From the NCBI RefSeq assembly GCF_016583825.1, contig NZ_NRRV01000021.1, positions 21,444 through 85,443 on the forward strand: a stretch of DNA of 64,000 nt. Direction: 5' to 3'. A program made the translations under genes and the position numbers. The notes below the pieces were generated by a model, which worked only from the letters and a program-made list of their open reading frames with translations, searched no databases and was not told the DNA's origin. Below are positions 46,784 to 55,599 of the stretch, piece after piece (positions within the stretch are counted from its first letter, which is position 1; every line of letters starts with the position of its first letter). This DNA comes from Thiohalocapsa halophila. GTDB lineage: Bacteria > Pseudomonadota > Gammaproteobacteria > Chromatiales > Chromatiaceae.

Positions 46784-48625
46784 ATGGACAACCCCTTGGT
46801 TATCGCTTTGCTGCTCGGCCTCCTCAGCGCCTCGTCCTTGCCGCTGGGCGCCTTGCTCGGTGTGTATTGGCGTCCGGGCGACCGGCCCATGGCCTTCTTC
46901 CTGGCCTTTGGCAGCGGGGCACTCATCGCTGCACTAGCGGTGGAGCTGGTGGCGGGGGCCGTGGAGGATGGCCACATCTGGGCCATGACGCTCGGAGCGG
47001 TGCTCGGCGGCGTCGTGTTCAAGGCGCTGAATGCCCTGGTGAACAGAGGCGGCGGCTATCTACGTAAGCCGTCCACCGCCATCAATTACTGGAAGCACAA
47101 GGCCCGCACGCACCTGCACGCCACGCTAGCCGGGCTGAAGCGCTCCAGGCTGCTGGCGGCCTTTCCGCCTACGCAGCTGGAGGCGCTGTTACCGGAAATC
47201 CTGGTGCGCGAGGTCCCTGCGGGACTCACGCTGTACCGCCCCGGCGACCCGGCGGAGAACCTCTACATCGTTGAGTCCGGCGCTGTGGATCTGTTGGACC
47301 CGGAGCAGCACGGGAAAGTGCTTGAGCACCTCGGGCCGAAGAGCCTATTCGGACGCCTAAGCTTTCTCACCGGCACACCGCGCGCCACGGAGACGGTCAC
47401 GAGGGAGCGCTCGCGGCTGCTGATCGTGCCGCGTCGCCCTTTCTTCGAGCTCATCGAGGAGCATCCGAGCCTATGGGAGCATTTGGCCAAGCGACTCCAG
47501 GACGAGGAAGTGACGGAGTTCCTGCACCAACGCCAGGGCATGAGCCGCGAGGCAGTGACCGACTGGGCGGCGCGCGCGGCGGCAGAGGTGGTTTCGACGG
47601 GTCGCTTCGAGCCACCGCTGGCGCCGCGGGCCGTGAGCCGGCCCCCTCCCGCGCAGCTGGCGCAGGAGCTGGGCCGCGCCGGACGCAGCAGTTTCTTCGC
47701 ACAGTTGCCGGAGGCGGAGCGGGCAGCCATTGCCGAGCGGCTGGTGCTCAAGCGCGCGCCCGCTGGGCATACCTTCTTTCATATCGGTGAGCCGGGGCAG
47801 CGGCTCTACCTGCTGCGCAGCGGCAAGGTGGCGCTGCTGGACCCCGATGACCCGTCCCGGCGGCCGATCCAGATACACCCGGGCGAGGTCTTTGGTCGTT
47901 ACTCGTTCTTCACCGAGGGCGAGCACACGGTGACAGCTGTTGCGGGCGAGGATTGCGAGGTGCTGGTGCTGCGACGCAAGAACTTTGACGACTTACTGCT
48001 GGAGCGCCCGCAGCTTCGGCGCGCCCTGGCCACCTACCTGCGCGGCGCCGGTGTCGCCGACTATCTGACCCGCAAGCAGGACCTGGATGCCAAGCGCGCC
48101 GCACACTGGCTGGACCACGCCGTACAGCGCATGGAGCGCGGCCAGCTTGCACCATCGCTGGCGGAGATCAAGCGCGACCTCGGCAAGCACAGCAGCGCTG
48201 CCATCGCGATCCTCCTGGGCGTACTACTGGACGGTGTGCCGGAGGCGCTGGTGGTCGGCGCCGGCGCCATTGGCGGGGGGACAGTGAGCCTGGCCCTGCT
48301 TGGCAGCATCTTCATCAGCAATTTTCCCGAGGCGCTGTCCAGCGCCGCCGGCATGCGCGCGCAAGGCTTCCGCACCGGGCGCATCCTGGCCATGTGGTTT
48401 GGGCTGATGATGATGACCGGACTCGTCGCCAGCTTCGGCGCCGCCACCATGGCTCACGCGCCCGGCGCAGCCTATGGGGTCATCGAGGGCTTTGCCGCCG
48501 GGGCCATGCTCACCGTTGTGGCTGAGACCATGCTCCCGGAGGCGTACCAGCGCGGCGGCGGCATCATTGGGCTCTCGACGCTCGCGGGCTTCTTGCTGGC
48601 GGTACTGCTGTCGGGCGCCGCCTAA
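46784..48625 (+). CDS. ZIP-like membrane protein with two inserted cyclic-nucleotide-binding-like domains
   Basis: A 613-residue protein. Residues 1-88 form three helices, with FGSGALIAALAVEL like ZIP helix 2. Residues ~115-240 and ~300-425 are two cNMP-binding-fold domains. Residues ~470-613 give about five more helices. The layout is a ZIP (3+5 helices) with the helix 3-4 loop replaced by sensor domains. The ZIP metal motifs HN-x-PE are altered to DGVPE (483-487) and SNFPE (512-516). The first cNMP cassette reads FGRLSFLTGTPRATE, without the usual ligand Glu. GAGG precedes the ATG. Function is unknown; metal transport or signal-gated flux is possible. Confidence 0.8.
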   Translation: MDNPLVIALLLGLLSASSLPLGALLGVYWRPGDRPMAFFLAFGSGALIAALAVELVAGAVEDGHIWAMTLGAVLGGVVFKALNALVNRGGGYLRKPSTAINYWKHKARTHLHATLAGLKRSRLLAAFPPTQLEALLPEILVREVPAGLTLYRPGDPAENLYIVESGAVDLLDPEQHGKVLEHLGPKSLFGRLSFLTGTPRATETVTRERSRLLIVPRRPFFELIEEHPSLWEHLAKRLQDEEVTEFLHQRQGMSREAVTDWAARAAAEVVSTGRFEPPLAPRAVSRPPPAQLAQELGRAGRSSFFAQLPEAERAAIAERLVLKRAPAGHTFFHIGEPGQRLYLLRSGKVALLDPDDPSRRPIQIHPGEVFGRYSFFTEGEHTVTAVAGEDCEVLVLRRKNFDDLLLERPQLRRALATYLRGAGVADYLTRKQDLDAKRAAHWLDHAVQRMERGQLAPSLAEIKRDLGKHSSAAIAILLGVLLDGVPEALVVGAGAIGGGTVSLALLGSIFISNFPEALSSAAGMRAQGFRTGRILAMWFGLMMMTGLVASFGAATMAHAPGAAYGVIEGFAAGAMLTVVAETMLPEAYQRGGGIIGLSTLAGFLLAVLLSGAA

Positions 48626-48682
48626 CCCTGCCGCTGCGCGCGGCTGCGCCCACGCGCAGCACGTTTGCGTGATTCGACCGAC

Positions 48683-48706
48683 GCCCGCTCAGCTGCGGGT
48701 CTTTTT
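48683..48706 (+). terminator. Rho-independent terminator after the ZIP-like gene
   Basis: A CCCGC/GCGGG stem with a short loop is followed by TCTTTTT. It lies about 60 bases after the ZIP-like stop and 20 bases before the next small gene. Confidence 0.55.
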
Positions 48707-48725
48707 ACTGCACAGAGGTTGAGCC

Positions 48726-48911
48726 ATGAGTAAGCTGGACATCGAAGACCGCCTATCGATCATGGAGATGGCGGCAGACATCGCCTCCGAGGCGGCCCAG
48801 AACCCGAACGTCGTCTGGATGATCGAGTTCCAGGAGGAGCTTATCGAGCGACTCTACCGCAAGATGACAGCACTGATTGAAGAAGGGGCGCCGGACAACG
48901 GCGACGACTGA
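48726..48911 (+). CDS. Small hypothetical protein (61 aa)
   Basis: A 61-residue acidic, helical, soluble protein (MSKLDIEDRLSIMEMAADIA...). A moderate ribosome site (GAGG) precedes the ATG. It lies after the terminator of the ZIP-like gene, so it would need its own promoter or readthrough. Family not recognised. Confidence 0.55.
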   Translation: MSKLDIEDRLSIMEMAADIASEAAQNPNVVWMIEFQEELIERLYRKMTALIEEGAPDNGDD

Positions 48912-49275
48912 GGATCGGCTGTACGAGGTGCGCGAGTGTAGTCGCCTGCTGTCGGCGCTCCGAGCGCCGGCCTCCCCATGCGTCCACGCTGAGGCAGAGC
49001 GTCGCCCGGGCTGCGCTTCCGTGGTAATCGCTGTCGTAGGCTACCTGGTGCTGGAGATCGGCGGCCAGGCACTGCCCCGGCCCGGCTTGGGTTTCACTCG
49101 ATCCGCGGGACATGACGAGACAATGACGATTGCATGACGGGTTTGCGGTGGCACGGCGGCGGATACGGGCCATAGACTCCCCCGCCGGGGCAGCGACGGA
49201 GACCTCGATAGGGCCGCCGGTGCCCCGGCATCCGTCGCGCTTTCCCATCACCGCTTTGGACCCGAGGACTAAAAC
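48912..49275. other. Upstream region of pstS paralogue C
   Basis: A 364-base gene-free region. Its main feature is a triple PHO half-site array at 49112-49140. The open frames on either strand are short or antisense shadows. The pstS start at 49276 is 136 bases beyond the array, leaving a leader of perhaps 100 bases. Confidence 0.5.
49112..49140 (-). promoter_or_regulatory. Triple PHO half-site array
   Basis: Three copies of ATGACGR are spaced exactly 11 bases apart (49112, 49123, 49134). On the minus strand they read CCGTCAT, TCGTCAT and TCGTCAT, the PhoB half-site pattern. Orientation is opposite to pstS C, which starts 136 bases to the right. No minus-strand gene is seen to the left. Confidence 0.6.
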
Positions 49276-50331
49276 ATGACCCATGCCCGTCGCACGCTGG
49301 CCTGGCTGTGCCATTTGCTCATTTCCGCATCGCTGTTTGGCCTGATCGCCACTGCGCAGGCCGACGAAGAGGACCAAGACGCGCTCAGACTCCTGGGCAC
49401 CGGTGCCAGTTTCCCCGCGCCGCTGTATCTGCGCTGGTTCCGGGACTACTACCTGGCCCATCCGAACGTCATGGTGGACTACCAAAGCATTGGCAGCGCG
49501 GGCGGGGTGAAGGACTTGATTGGTGGCCGTGTCGACTTCGCGGGCTCCGACCTCAAGCTCAGCGACAAGGAAGCCGCACAAGTGCCGGGCGGCGTGCACC
49601 AGCTGCCCATGGCGGCCGGCGCCATCGTAGTCGTGTACAACCTGGAAAACGTTCCGGCACTGACGCTGAGCCGCGAGGCCCTGGTGGGTATCTTCTCCGG
49701 CACGGTCGCCAACTGGAACGATCCGGCCATCGCGGCCACCAACCCGGATGCGGGCCTGCCGGACATGCCCATCGTCGTCGTGGCACGCGCCGATGCCAGT
49801 GGCACCAGCTACAAGTTCACCCGCCACCTGAGCGCCCTCAGCCCAGAGTTCGCGGCAGCCGTCGGCACCAACATGAAACCGGACTGGCCGGATGCACTGA
49901 AGGATCGGGCTGGATTGGTCCGCTCCCCCGGCAACGGCGGCGTCGCAGCCACCGTCCGGGCGGTCCCCGGCAGCATCGGCTATGTCCAGTATGCCTGGGG
50001 ATTGCTGCCCGGCATCGCGATGGCGGCGCTGGAGAACCGCGCCGGCAACGTGGTTGCCCCGGGTAACGCCGCCTTCAACGCCGCCCTGACCTCGATAATG
50101 ACCAACCCGGGCGTCCCCAATGCGACGGATCCGACGGGCGAAGAGGCCTATCCCATCGTTGCGGTCTCCTGGCTGATGCTTCGCGACGCGTACGAGGACC
50201 CGGCCAAGCTGCCGGCGCTCAAGGATCTCATCGACTACGCCATGGGCCCGGGCCAGGCGGTCGCCGAGCAGCTCGGCTATGTGCGCTTCCCCGAGCCCGT
50301 CATCGAGTACGTACGGCAACAACTCGACTAG
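49276..50331 (+). CDS. Phosphate-binding protein PstS (paralogue C)
   Basis: A 351-residue periplasmic protein with signal peptide (ending ATAQA), then LRLLGTGASFPAPLYLRWF, FAGSDLKLSDKE and the phosphate loop ARADASGTSYKFTRHL. SGT is conserved. It is a stand-alone binding protein, not adjacent to permease genes on its strand. It is one of five closely related paralogues here and probably supplies one of the two Pst transporters or senses phosphate. A PHO half-site array lies upstream. Confidence 0.88.
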   Translation: MTHARRTLAWLCHLLISASLFGLIATAQADEEDQDALRLLGTGASFPAPLYLRWFRDYYLAHPNVMVDYQSIGSAGGVKDLIGGRVDFAGSDLKLSDKEAAQVPGGVHQLPMAAGAIVVVYNLENVPALTLSREALVGIFSGTVANWNDPAIAATNPDAGLPDMPIVVVARADASGTSYKFTRHLSALSPEFAAAVGTNMKPDWPDALKDRAGLVRSPGNGGVAATVRAVPGSIGYVQYAWGLLPGIAMAALENRAGNVVAPGNAAFNAALTSIMTNPGVPNATDPTGEEAYPIVAVSWLMLRDAYEDPAKLPALKDLIDYAMGPGQAVAEQLGYVRFPEPVIEYVRQQLD

Positions 50332-50476
50332 CGGGATCAGTCGCGGCCGTTCGGACCACTGACATCGTCGTGTATTGGAAACTGCGCCGATGTCGGTTGC
50401 TGATCAGGATCTTTCTTCGATGTATCCCCGCCCAAGATCGAGGATCTTGAGTGCCAACGGCCAGAAACAGAAGGCT

Positions 50477-50683
50477 TCAAAGGGAATCTTGGTAATCAAC
50501 CCCGTGCCCCCGAAGCCAACTGCGGAAACGCTCAACTTTCGTCGACAGAGAACATGTCGGCGGGAGGGTGTCGAGATAGCGGCCGAAGGCGACCCGGAGT
50601 TGAGTCTGCTCCTCCGGCTCTAGACTCGTCCAAGGGCGCAAGCCCGCTTCCGGCTTGTTCACGGTGGGTCTTGTATTCATCAT
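50477..50683 (-). CDS. Small hypothetical protein (68 aa)
   Basis: A 68-residue basic soluble protein. Conserved-looking parts are WTSLEPEEQTQLRVAFGRYL and LPPTCSLSTKVERFRSWL, more protein-like than typical shadow frames, which is why I accept it. Start at the ATG at 50683 or the next codon. It has no recognised domain. The reading lies just downstream of a terminator-like hairpin. Confidence 0.45.
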   Translation of the reverse strand: MMNTRPTVNKPEAGLRPWTSLEPEEQTQLRVAFGRYLDTLPPTCSLSTKVERFRSWLRGHGVDYQDSL

Positions 50684-50742
50684 TGGCACCCATCGCAGAG
50701 CGCAATCACAGCGTATTGCGCTGAATCTGTTTCACGTACGGT

Positions 50743-50769
50743 AAAACCCGGCCAGCTTCGAAAGCCGGG
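50743..50769 (-). terminator. Terminator-like hairpin
   Basis: On the minus strand a CCCGGC/GCCGGG stem with an 11-base loop is followed by TTTTAC. No obvious minus-strand gene ends here, so it may end an RNA or be a relic. Confidence 0.35.
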
Positions 50770-50997
50770 GATGCTCGCGGCACACGGATGGCCCAAGGAT
50801 GGCCCGATGACGCGATCGATATGTTAGCGCCTTCCTGCCAGTGCCAACCGCTCAATACCTACTCCCAGCGGAATGCTGAGCTCTGCCCTAGGACGAACCA
50901 GAGCGAGTGCAGGCGCTCACTTTCGCCGCACTGGTGCAGCTGCTCCGTGACGCGCCGCGGGCCGAGATCTTGGCACATCCACGCGGGGAAAGGCCTC

Positions 50998-51026
50998 AAA
51001 AAAACGCCCGCATCAAGGTACGGGCG
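50998..51026 (-). terminator. Strong Rho-independent terminator
   Basis: On the minus strand CGCCCG, ten loop bases and CGGGCG are followed by seven T. It is positioned about 10 bases after the stop of the 51037-51252 frame. Confidence 0.65.
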
Positions 51027-51036
51027 AGCTTACGCA

Positions 51037-51252
51037 CTATACACGAGCAACCAGGTGGTTGAGCCGTGAGGGCCGAGGGAGGTAGCGAGCCCCCAAGCCA
51101 AGATACGCGTCTTGGTTGACCAGCTTATTAACGGCACATGACCTTAAAGCTACATCGACGAGCCGGCGCGGGGCTGAGACTACATCGGCGACCCCTGTGT
51201 CGCTCAAGTCAAGCGGCGCAGCGCTATCTCCCGAGCCGCTTGGTGGAGGCAT
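51037..51252 (-). CDS. Possible small protein or gene remnant (71 aa)
   Basis: A 71-residue minus-strand frame ending YLPRPSRLNHLVARV, directly before a strong terminator. The terminator suggests that some real transcript ends here. The N-terminal half is low in complexity, and no domain is recognised. It may be the 3' remnant of a longer gene. Confidence 0.3.
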   Translation of the reverse strand: MPPPSGSGDSAAPLDLSDTGVADVVSAPRRLVDVALRSCAVNKLVNQDAYLGLGARYLPRPSRLNHLVARV

Positions 51253-51399
51253 TGCCGAACTCCTATCGGCCTTGTTCTGTCACGTCCTGGACCGCCACCT
51301 TTGTCAAGCTCGATCGCCCAGCCATATCGCAAAGCCCGCTTCCCCTTGCCGCAGCGGTACGCTAGCATACCGTCGTCATCTAATCGTCATCAATCTCGC

Positions 51400-51840
51400 A
51401 TGGATTTCACCCAGGCCATCAAGCAGCTCCTTCCACTACAAGTTCGCATCCCGAACCCCCGGAAGCCATTGCAGCTGGAGACCCACTACGTGGCGGAGGT
51501 GTTCCTCGCCGAGACCCCGAAGGGCGTCGCAGTGGTCTGGCTGGATCCCTATTGGTGCGAGAAGCCGGATGCGGTGGTCGTGCATATCGCCTATGCCCAG
51601 CCGTCGGCGCAGACACACGCCGAGCGCTGGGTGGACAACGATCCGCGCTTCGGTCCCCGCTGCATCCCGTACCAAAAGCCCTTCGTCATGGAGCGGCTGG
51701 GGCGCGATTCGCCGGCGTGGTCCGTCTACAAGGACTGGCAGGCGCGGCGCGCCATGAAGGGCCAGGAGTGCGGCCGGCATGCCGCCTGGCAGCGTGTGGA
51801 GCAGGACCTGGGTGAGTTGGTGCAGCGCCGCCTTGCCTGA
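51400..51840 (+). CDS. Hypothetical protein (146 aa)
   Basis: A 146-residue soluble protein starting MDFTQAIKQLLPLQVR. It is rich in Trp, Tyr and charged residues, with WLDPYWCEKPDAVVVHIAYA. I chose the ATG at 51400; the longer frame to 51301 is unlike the rest. It ends shortly before the converging Fic-like gene. No known domain is recognised. Confidence 0.6.
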   Translation: MDFTQAIKQLLPLQVRIPNPRKPLQLETHYVAEVFLAETPKGVAVVWLDPYWCEKPDAVVVHIAYAQPSAQTHAERWVDNDPRFGPRCIPYQKPFVMERLGRDSPAWSVYKDWQARRAMKGQECGRHAAWQRVEQDLGELVQRRLA

Positions 51841-51896
51841 GGCGCCCGAGCTGATGCCCTGGGTAGGCACAAGCCCGGCGCGGGCCGAGCTCGGTA

Positions 51897-52556
51897 TCAC
51901 AAGAGCAGGTGCGTCTTCTCCGCCCCGTCCTTGAGCAGGGCGGCAAAACTTTTGAGCAGCTTGGGGCGGGTCAACAGCATGCGCAGGCTGTGCTTGCGGG
52001 TGTCCTTGGCGACGCTGGAGGGGTCGAAATAGGCCTTGGCGTTGTTCACGCTCAGCACGAAGGGTGGTTTGCCTGCGTGGGCGAGCATCCAGCTCATGAT
52101 GAGCGCGCCTGTGCGGTGATTGCCTTCGATGTAGAGCTGCGGCTCACTCAGTACATGGATGTAGGCGCCCGCCGCCCGCCGCCAGATGGTTTCGCCGTCG
52201 AGCAGCGCCAGATACTCCGCCAGAGACTCGAACCCGCCGTCACCCTTGGCATAGAAGCGCTCCTCGGTGGCGGTGAGCGCTGCCGCGCATTCGCCGCGGA
52301 GCCGACGATCTGTGCCACAGATGACCAAAAAGTTGAGGGCCAACAGCGCCCCGGAATTACCGAGCTCAAAGGGGTCGGTACGTTCCGCAAGAAGCGCATC
52401 CACCTCCGCATAGCCAAGCATCATGTGCTCGATGACGGCGTCCGACAGTGGATCGCGGCGGGTCTCCAACTGCCGATTAATGTGCTCGAAGTCATGCTGC
52501 ACGGCGCGCAGCGACTCTTCGATAGCCGGCAGATTGAGACGCGGCGCCTTGGCCAT
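51897..52556 (-). CDS. Fic-fold protein with degenerate active site
   Basis: A 219-residue Fic-family protein. The Fic helix region reads QLYIEGNHRTGALIMSW (140-156), where the standard motif is HPFx(D/E)GN(G/K)R. The GN..R anion-binding part is kept, but the catalytic His is Gln140, so AMP transfer as in canonical Fic is doubtful. Helical sequence upstream contains no clear inhibitory S/T-x3-E-G/N motif that I can identify. It converges on the hypothetical gene at 51840. Confidence 0.72.
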   Translation of the reverse strand: MAKAPRLNLPAIEESLRAVQHDFEHINRQLETRRDPLSDAVIEHMMLGYAEVDALLAERTDPFELGNSGALLALNFLVICGTDRRLRGECAAALTATEERFYAKGDGGFESLAEYLALLDGETIWRRAAGAYIHVLSEPQLYIEGNHRTGALIMSWMLAHAGKPPFVLSVNNAKAYFDPSSVAKDTRKHSLRMLLTRPKLLKSFAALLKDGAEKTHLLL

Positions 52557-52642
52557 TGGCTCCGAATACGAACACAGCGGATAAGGCGGCGAGGCCTGCC
52601 GCGACTGGCAGCAGTCAAGCAGCGCTAACTGCCTGCGGCGGT

Positions 52643-52666
52643 GCCGCGGGGCGGAGGCCCCGCGGC
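52643..52666 (-). terminator. Perfect 10-base hairpin after the second Pst operon
   Basis: Arms GCCGCGGGGC and GCCCCGCGGC with a GGAG loop lie 8 bases beyond the pstS D stop. There is no T-run, so it may be a transcript-stabilising or Rho-associated end rather than an intrinsic terminator. Confidence 0.45.
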
Positions 52667-52673
52667 GGCGAGA

Positions 52674-53774
52674 TCATTGGATGGCGTCGACCTTCGCCCG
52701 GGCCAGCCGCACCATATCCCCGGGCAGCGGAATATACCCCATTTCCTCGGCGATGGGCTGCCCCTCCGTGAGGCCCCAGAGAATGGCGTCCTTCAGCGCG
52801 ACCCGGCGCTCCGCATCCGGATACTGTTGATAGAGCAGTAGCCAAGTGTAGCCCACGATGGGATAGGCCTCGGCACCGGGCGGGTCAGGTACGAACACCC
52901 GCAGATCGTCCGGCACCTCGGGGGCGGCGCCCAAGCCGGCGCTGCCGGCGGCGGCCGTCGGCTCAACGTAGTCACCGGCCTTGTTCTGCAAGGTCGCCAT
53001 CGGCAGGCCCAGGCGCTTGGCGAACTGGTACTCCATGTAACCGATACCGCCCTCGGTGACCTTCACCCGCTGGGCGACGCCCTCATTGTAATTGACTGCC
53101 ATCGAGCCCCCGGGCCAATCGATCTGCTTGCCGGCGCCGGGCCCGTCGCGCCAGGCTGGAAAGGCCTCCGCGAGGTGGCTGGTGATGATGAAGGTGGTGC
53201 CGCTGCTGTCGCGGCGCACCACCGGCGTGATGGTCCGCTTCGGCAGGTCGAGATCCGGGTTGGTGGCGGCGATCCGCTCGTCCCGCCAATTCTTGATGTC
53301 ACCGCTGAAGATCCCTTCGATGGCTTCGCGGGAGAGGGTCAGATCTTCCACGCCCGGCAGGTTGTAGGCGAGCACCACCATGCCGCCGGTCATGGGCACC
53401 ATCACGGCGCCGCGCTCACCGACCTCGTCCAGGTCGGCATCGGACATGGCCGCATCACTGGCGCCGAAGTCGATCTCGGCGCCGCCGAAGACCTCCCCGG
53501 CCGGGTCCTTGCCCGCCAGAAACATCGCGATGCCCTTGCCGCTGCCGACGCCGGCGTATTGGAAGGCGACACCCGGGGTCTGCGCCCCGTAGATGTCGAT
53601 CCATTTGTCATAAAGCGGCTTCGGGAAGGTGGCCCCGGCACCGCGAATCACCAGATCGCCGCCATCTGCCATCTGGGCTTCCCCGTCGCTGCTGTCGCCG
53701 CCGGAGCAGGCGACGAGCACTGCCGCCGCACCGGCCGCCACCAGCGTTCGCACGAACCTTCGAAGGCTTTGCAT
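52674..53774 (-). CDS. Phosphate-binding protein PstS, lipoprotein form (paralogue D)
   Basis: A 366-residue phosphate-binding lipoprotein: signal peptide to the lipobox LVAC (Cys23), then GGDSSDGE linker. Binding landmarks are GAGATFPKPLYDKW, FGASDAAMSDADLDEVG and VRRDSSGTTFIITSH. It is the last gene of the second operon, 41 bases after pstB. I use the ATG at 53774, which fits the signal peptide. It is the only PstS of the set with a lipobox, which suggests membrane tethering while the others are free periplasmic proteins. Confidence 0.9.
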   Translation of the reverse strand: MQSLRRFVRTLVAAGAAAVLVACSGGDSSDGEAQMADGGDLVIRGAGATFPKPLYDKWIDIYGAQTPGVAFQYAGVGSGKGIAMFLAGKDPAGEVFGGAEIDFGASDAAMSDADLDEVGERGAVMVPMTGGMVVLAYNLPGVEDLTLSREAIEGIFSGDIKNWRDERIAATNPDLDLPKRTITPVVRRDSSGTTFIITSHLAEAFPAWRDGPGAGKQIDWPGGSMAVNYNEGVAQRVKVTEGGIGYMEYQFAKRLGLPMATLQNKAGDYVEPTAAAGSAGLGAAPEVPDDLRVFVPDPPGAEAYPIVGYTWLLLYQQYPDAERRVALKDAILWGLTEGQPIAEEMGYIPLPGDMVRLARAKVDAIQ

Positions 53775-53815
53775 GACCGTTCTCCTCGGCTGATGAAGCG
53801 GATGACAGAGACGCA

Positions 53816-54658
53816 TCAACTGAACTCGCCGCGCACGTACTCCTTAGTCAGGTCCTCTTTCGGGTCGTCGAAGACCTGGCGGGTGGGGCCCATCTCCACC
53901 AGATAACCGGTGCGGCCGCTCTTGGAGATGTCCACGGAGAAGAAGGCCGTGGTGTCGCCGACGCGGGTGGCCTGCTGCATGTTGTGCGTGACCAGACCGA
54001 CGGTGAAGCGCTCGCGCAGCTCCAGCATCAGCTCCTCCACTTGGCGTGTGGCGATAGGATCGAGCGCCGAGCAGGGCTCGTCCATCAGCAGCACGTCCGG
54101 CTCGGTGGCGATGGCGCGGGCGATGCACAGGCGCTGCTGCTGACCGCCGGAGAGACTGAGCCCGCTGTTCTTGAGCTTGTCCTTGACCTCCTTCCACAGC
54201 GCGGCGCGCTCCAGGGCGGTCTGCACTTTCTCGTCGTAGTCGCCCCTGAATTTGTTCAGCTTGAGGCCGAAGGCGACGTTGTCGTAAATGCTCATGGAGA
54301 AGGGGTTCGGCTGCTGGAACACCATGCCGATGTAGCGGCGCACCACCACCGGGTCCACGTTGCTCGCGTAGATGTCCTGGCCGTGGTAGATGACGTTGCC
54401 CTCGAAGCGGAACACCGGGATGAGGTCGTTCATCCGGTTCAGGCTGCGCAGCACCGTGGACTTGCCGCAGCCGGAGGGGCCGATGAAGGCGGTGATCTTG
54501 TGCTTCTCGACAGGCACGACGCTGTCGCGCACGGCGAGGAAGTCACCGTAGAAGATCTTTTTGACATCGCAGTCGATGACGGTCGGGCCCTCGGGCTGGT
54601 AGGGCTCGGCGATGAATTCGGACGTTTGCGCGACGTCGGATGCGGCTACAGCGTTCAT
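53816..54658 (-). CDS. pstB: Phosphate ABC transporter ATP-binding protein PstB (second system)
   Basis: A 280-residue ATPase. Walker [20 protein letters not shown], signature [16 protein letters not shown] and Walker [14 protein letters not shown], with HNMQQATRV. It is more typical of classic E. coli-type PstB than the first system's. It starts 23 bases after pstA and is followed by pstS D. An N-terminal extension of about 30 residues precedes the ABC core. Confidence 0.95.
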   Translation of the reverse strand: MNAVAASDVAQTSEFIAEPYQPEGPTVIDCDVKKIFYGDFLAVRDSVVPVEKHKITAFIGPSGCGKSTVLRSLNRMNDLIPVFRFEGNVIYHGQDIYASNVDPVVVRRYIGMVFQQPNPFSMSIYDNVAFGLKLNKFRGDYDEKVQTALERAALWKEVKDKLKNSGLSLSGGQQQRLCIARAIATEPDVLLMDEPCSALDPIATRQVEELMLELRERFTVGLVTHNMQQATRVGDTTAFFSVDISKSGRTGYLVEMGPTRQVFDDPKEDLTKEYVRGEFS

Positions 54659-54681
54659 GCCGGTTACCTCAGATAGCTGGC

Positions 54682-55599
54682 TTAGACCTTGGACTGACCG
54701 AAAAACCGGGCCAGAATGTTGAACACGAGCACGATGAGCACCAGCACCAGCGACGCCGTCCAGGCGAGCTCGATCTGGTTTTCGAAGGGCATGCCCGAGA
54801 AGTTGTAGATGAGGATCGACAGGGAGGCGGTCGGGTTATTCACCGGCGACAGCGATTCCAGGAAGTAGTTGCTGAACAAGGCCGTAAACAGCAGCGGCGC
54901 CGATTCGCCGGCGGCACCGGCGATGGCGAGCATCACGCCCGTCATGATGCCGGGCAGGCCCGTGGGCAGGACGACCTTCCAGATCACCTGGGTACGGGTG
55001 CAGCCGATGCCGAACGCGGCGTCCTTCATGCGCTGGGGTACCTGCTTGATGGCCTCCTCGGCGGCGAGCACCACCGTCGGCAGCATCAGCACCGAGAGCG
55101 CCACGCCGCCGGCCCAGGGCGAGTAGCCGAAGTTCACCACCAGCACCGCGTAGACAAAGACACCGGCGAGGATCGACGGGAAGCCGGTCAACACCTTGGC
55201 CAGGAAGCGGGACGTGGTCGCCAGCTTGCTGGTGGGACCGAGAATCGCGAGGTAAATGGCGGCCATGATGCCGAAGGGCACCGAGATGACCGTGGCGATG
55301 GCCACCATGGCCAGGGTGCCGACAATGGCCGGGCCGATACCGCCGCCCATCTCGAAGCCCGCCGGCGGCAGCGCCGTCATCACCTCGACGAAGTCGACAC
55401 CGAAGAGCCGGGTGCCGCCGCGCATCACCAGCATATAGATCACCGAGATCAGCGGCACCGACGCCAGGATGGCGATGATCCAGGTGAGCACGGTCAGGAC
55501 GTTGTTCTTGATCGCCCGCCCTTCCCAGAGCTGGCGCTGGAGGTTCGGCCGCGCGAAGGTCTCGTCGCCGGCCGCCGTGAGATCGACGTCGTTGCTCAT
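54682..55599 (-). CDS. pstA: Phosphate ABC transporter permease PstA (second system)
   Basis: A 305-residue permease with six membrane helices, the compact classic form without the long periplasmic region of the first system's PstA. The EAA-type loop is [20 protein letters not shown]. Its ATG overlaps the pstC stop (ATGA, 55596-55599), so the two permease subunits are translationally coupled. Confidence 0.94.
   Translation of the reverse strand: MSNDVDLTAAGDETFARPNLQRQLWEGRAIKNNVLTVLTWIIAILASVPLISVIYMLVMRGGTRLFGVDFVEVMTALPPAGFEMGGGIGPAIVGTLAMVAIATVISVPFGIMAAIYLAILGPTSKLATTSRFLAKVLTGFPSILAGVFVYAVLVVNFGYSPWAGGVALSVLMLPTVVLAAEEAIKQVPQRMKDAAFGIGCTRTQVIWKVVLPTGLPGIMTGVMLAIAGAAGESAPLLFTALFSNYFLESLSPVNNPTASLSILIYNFSGMPFENQIELAWTASLVLVLIVLVFNILARFFGQSKV

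Larger units (their letters stand above)
50332..51399. other. Gene-poor, lower-GC stretch
   Basis: Roughly one kilobase with visibly lower GC than flanking DNA. It holds a plausible small minus-strand gene (50477-50683), a possible 71-residue minus-strand frame (51037-51252), two minus-strand terminator-like hairpins and several short inverted repeats (for example CCAAGA/TCTTGG near 51097 and CAACCA/TGGTTG near 51048). It may be a decayed mobile or horizontally acquired segment. No transposase is recognisable. Confidence 0.4.

Noticed and set aside
48841..50322. A 493-codon minus-strand frame through the triple PHO array
   Set aside because: It is antisense to pstS C and has the usual shadow composition, so it does not explain the reverse-oriented PHO array.
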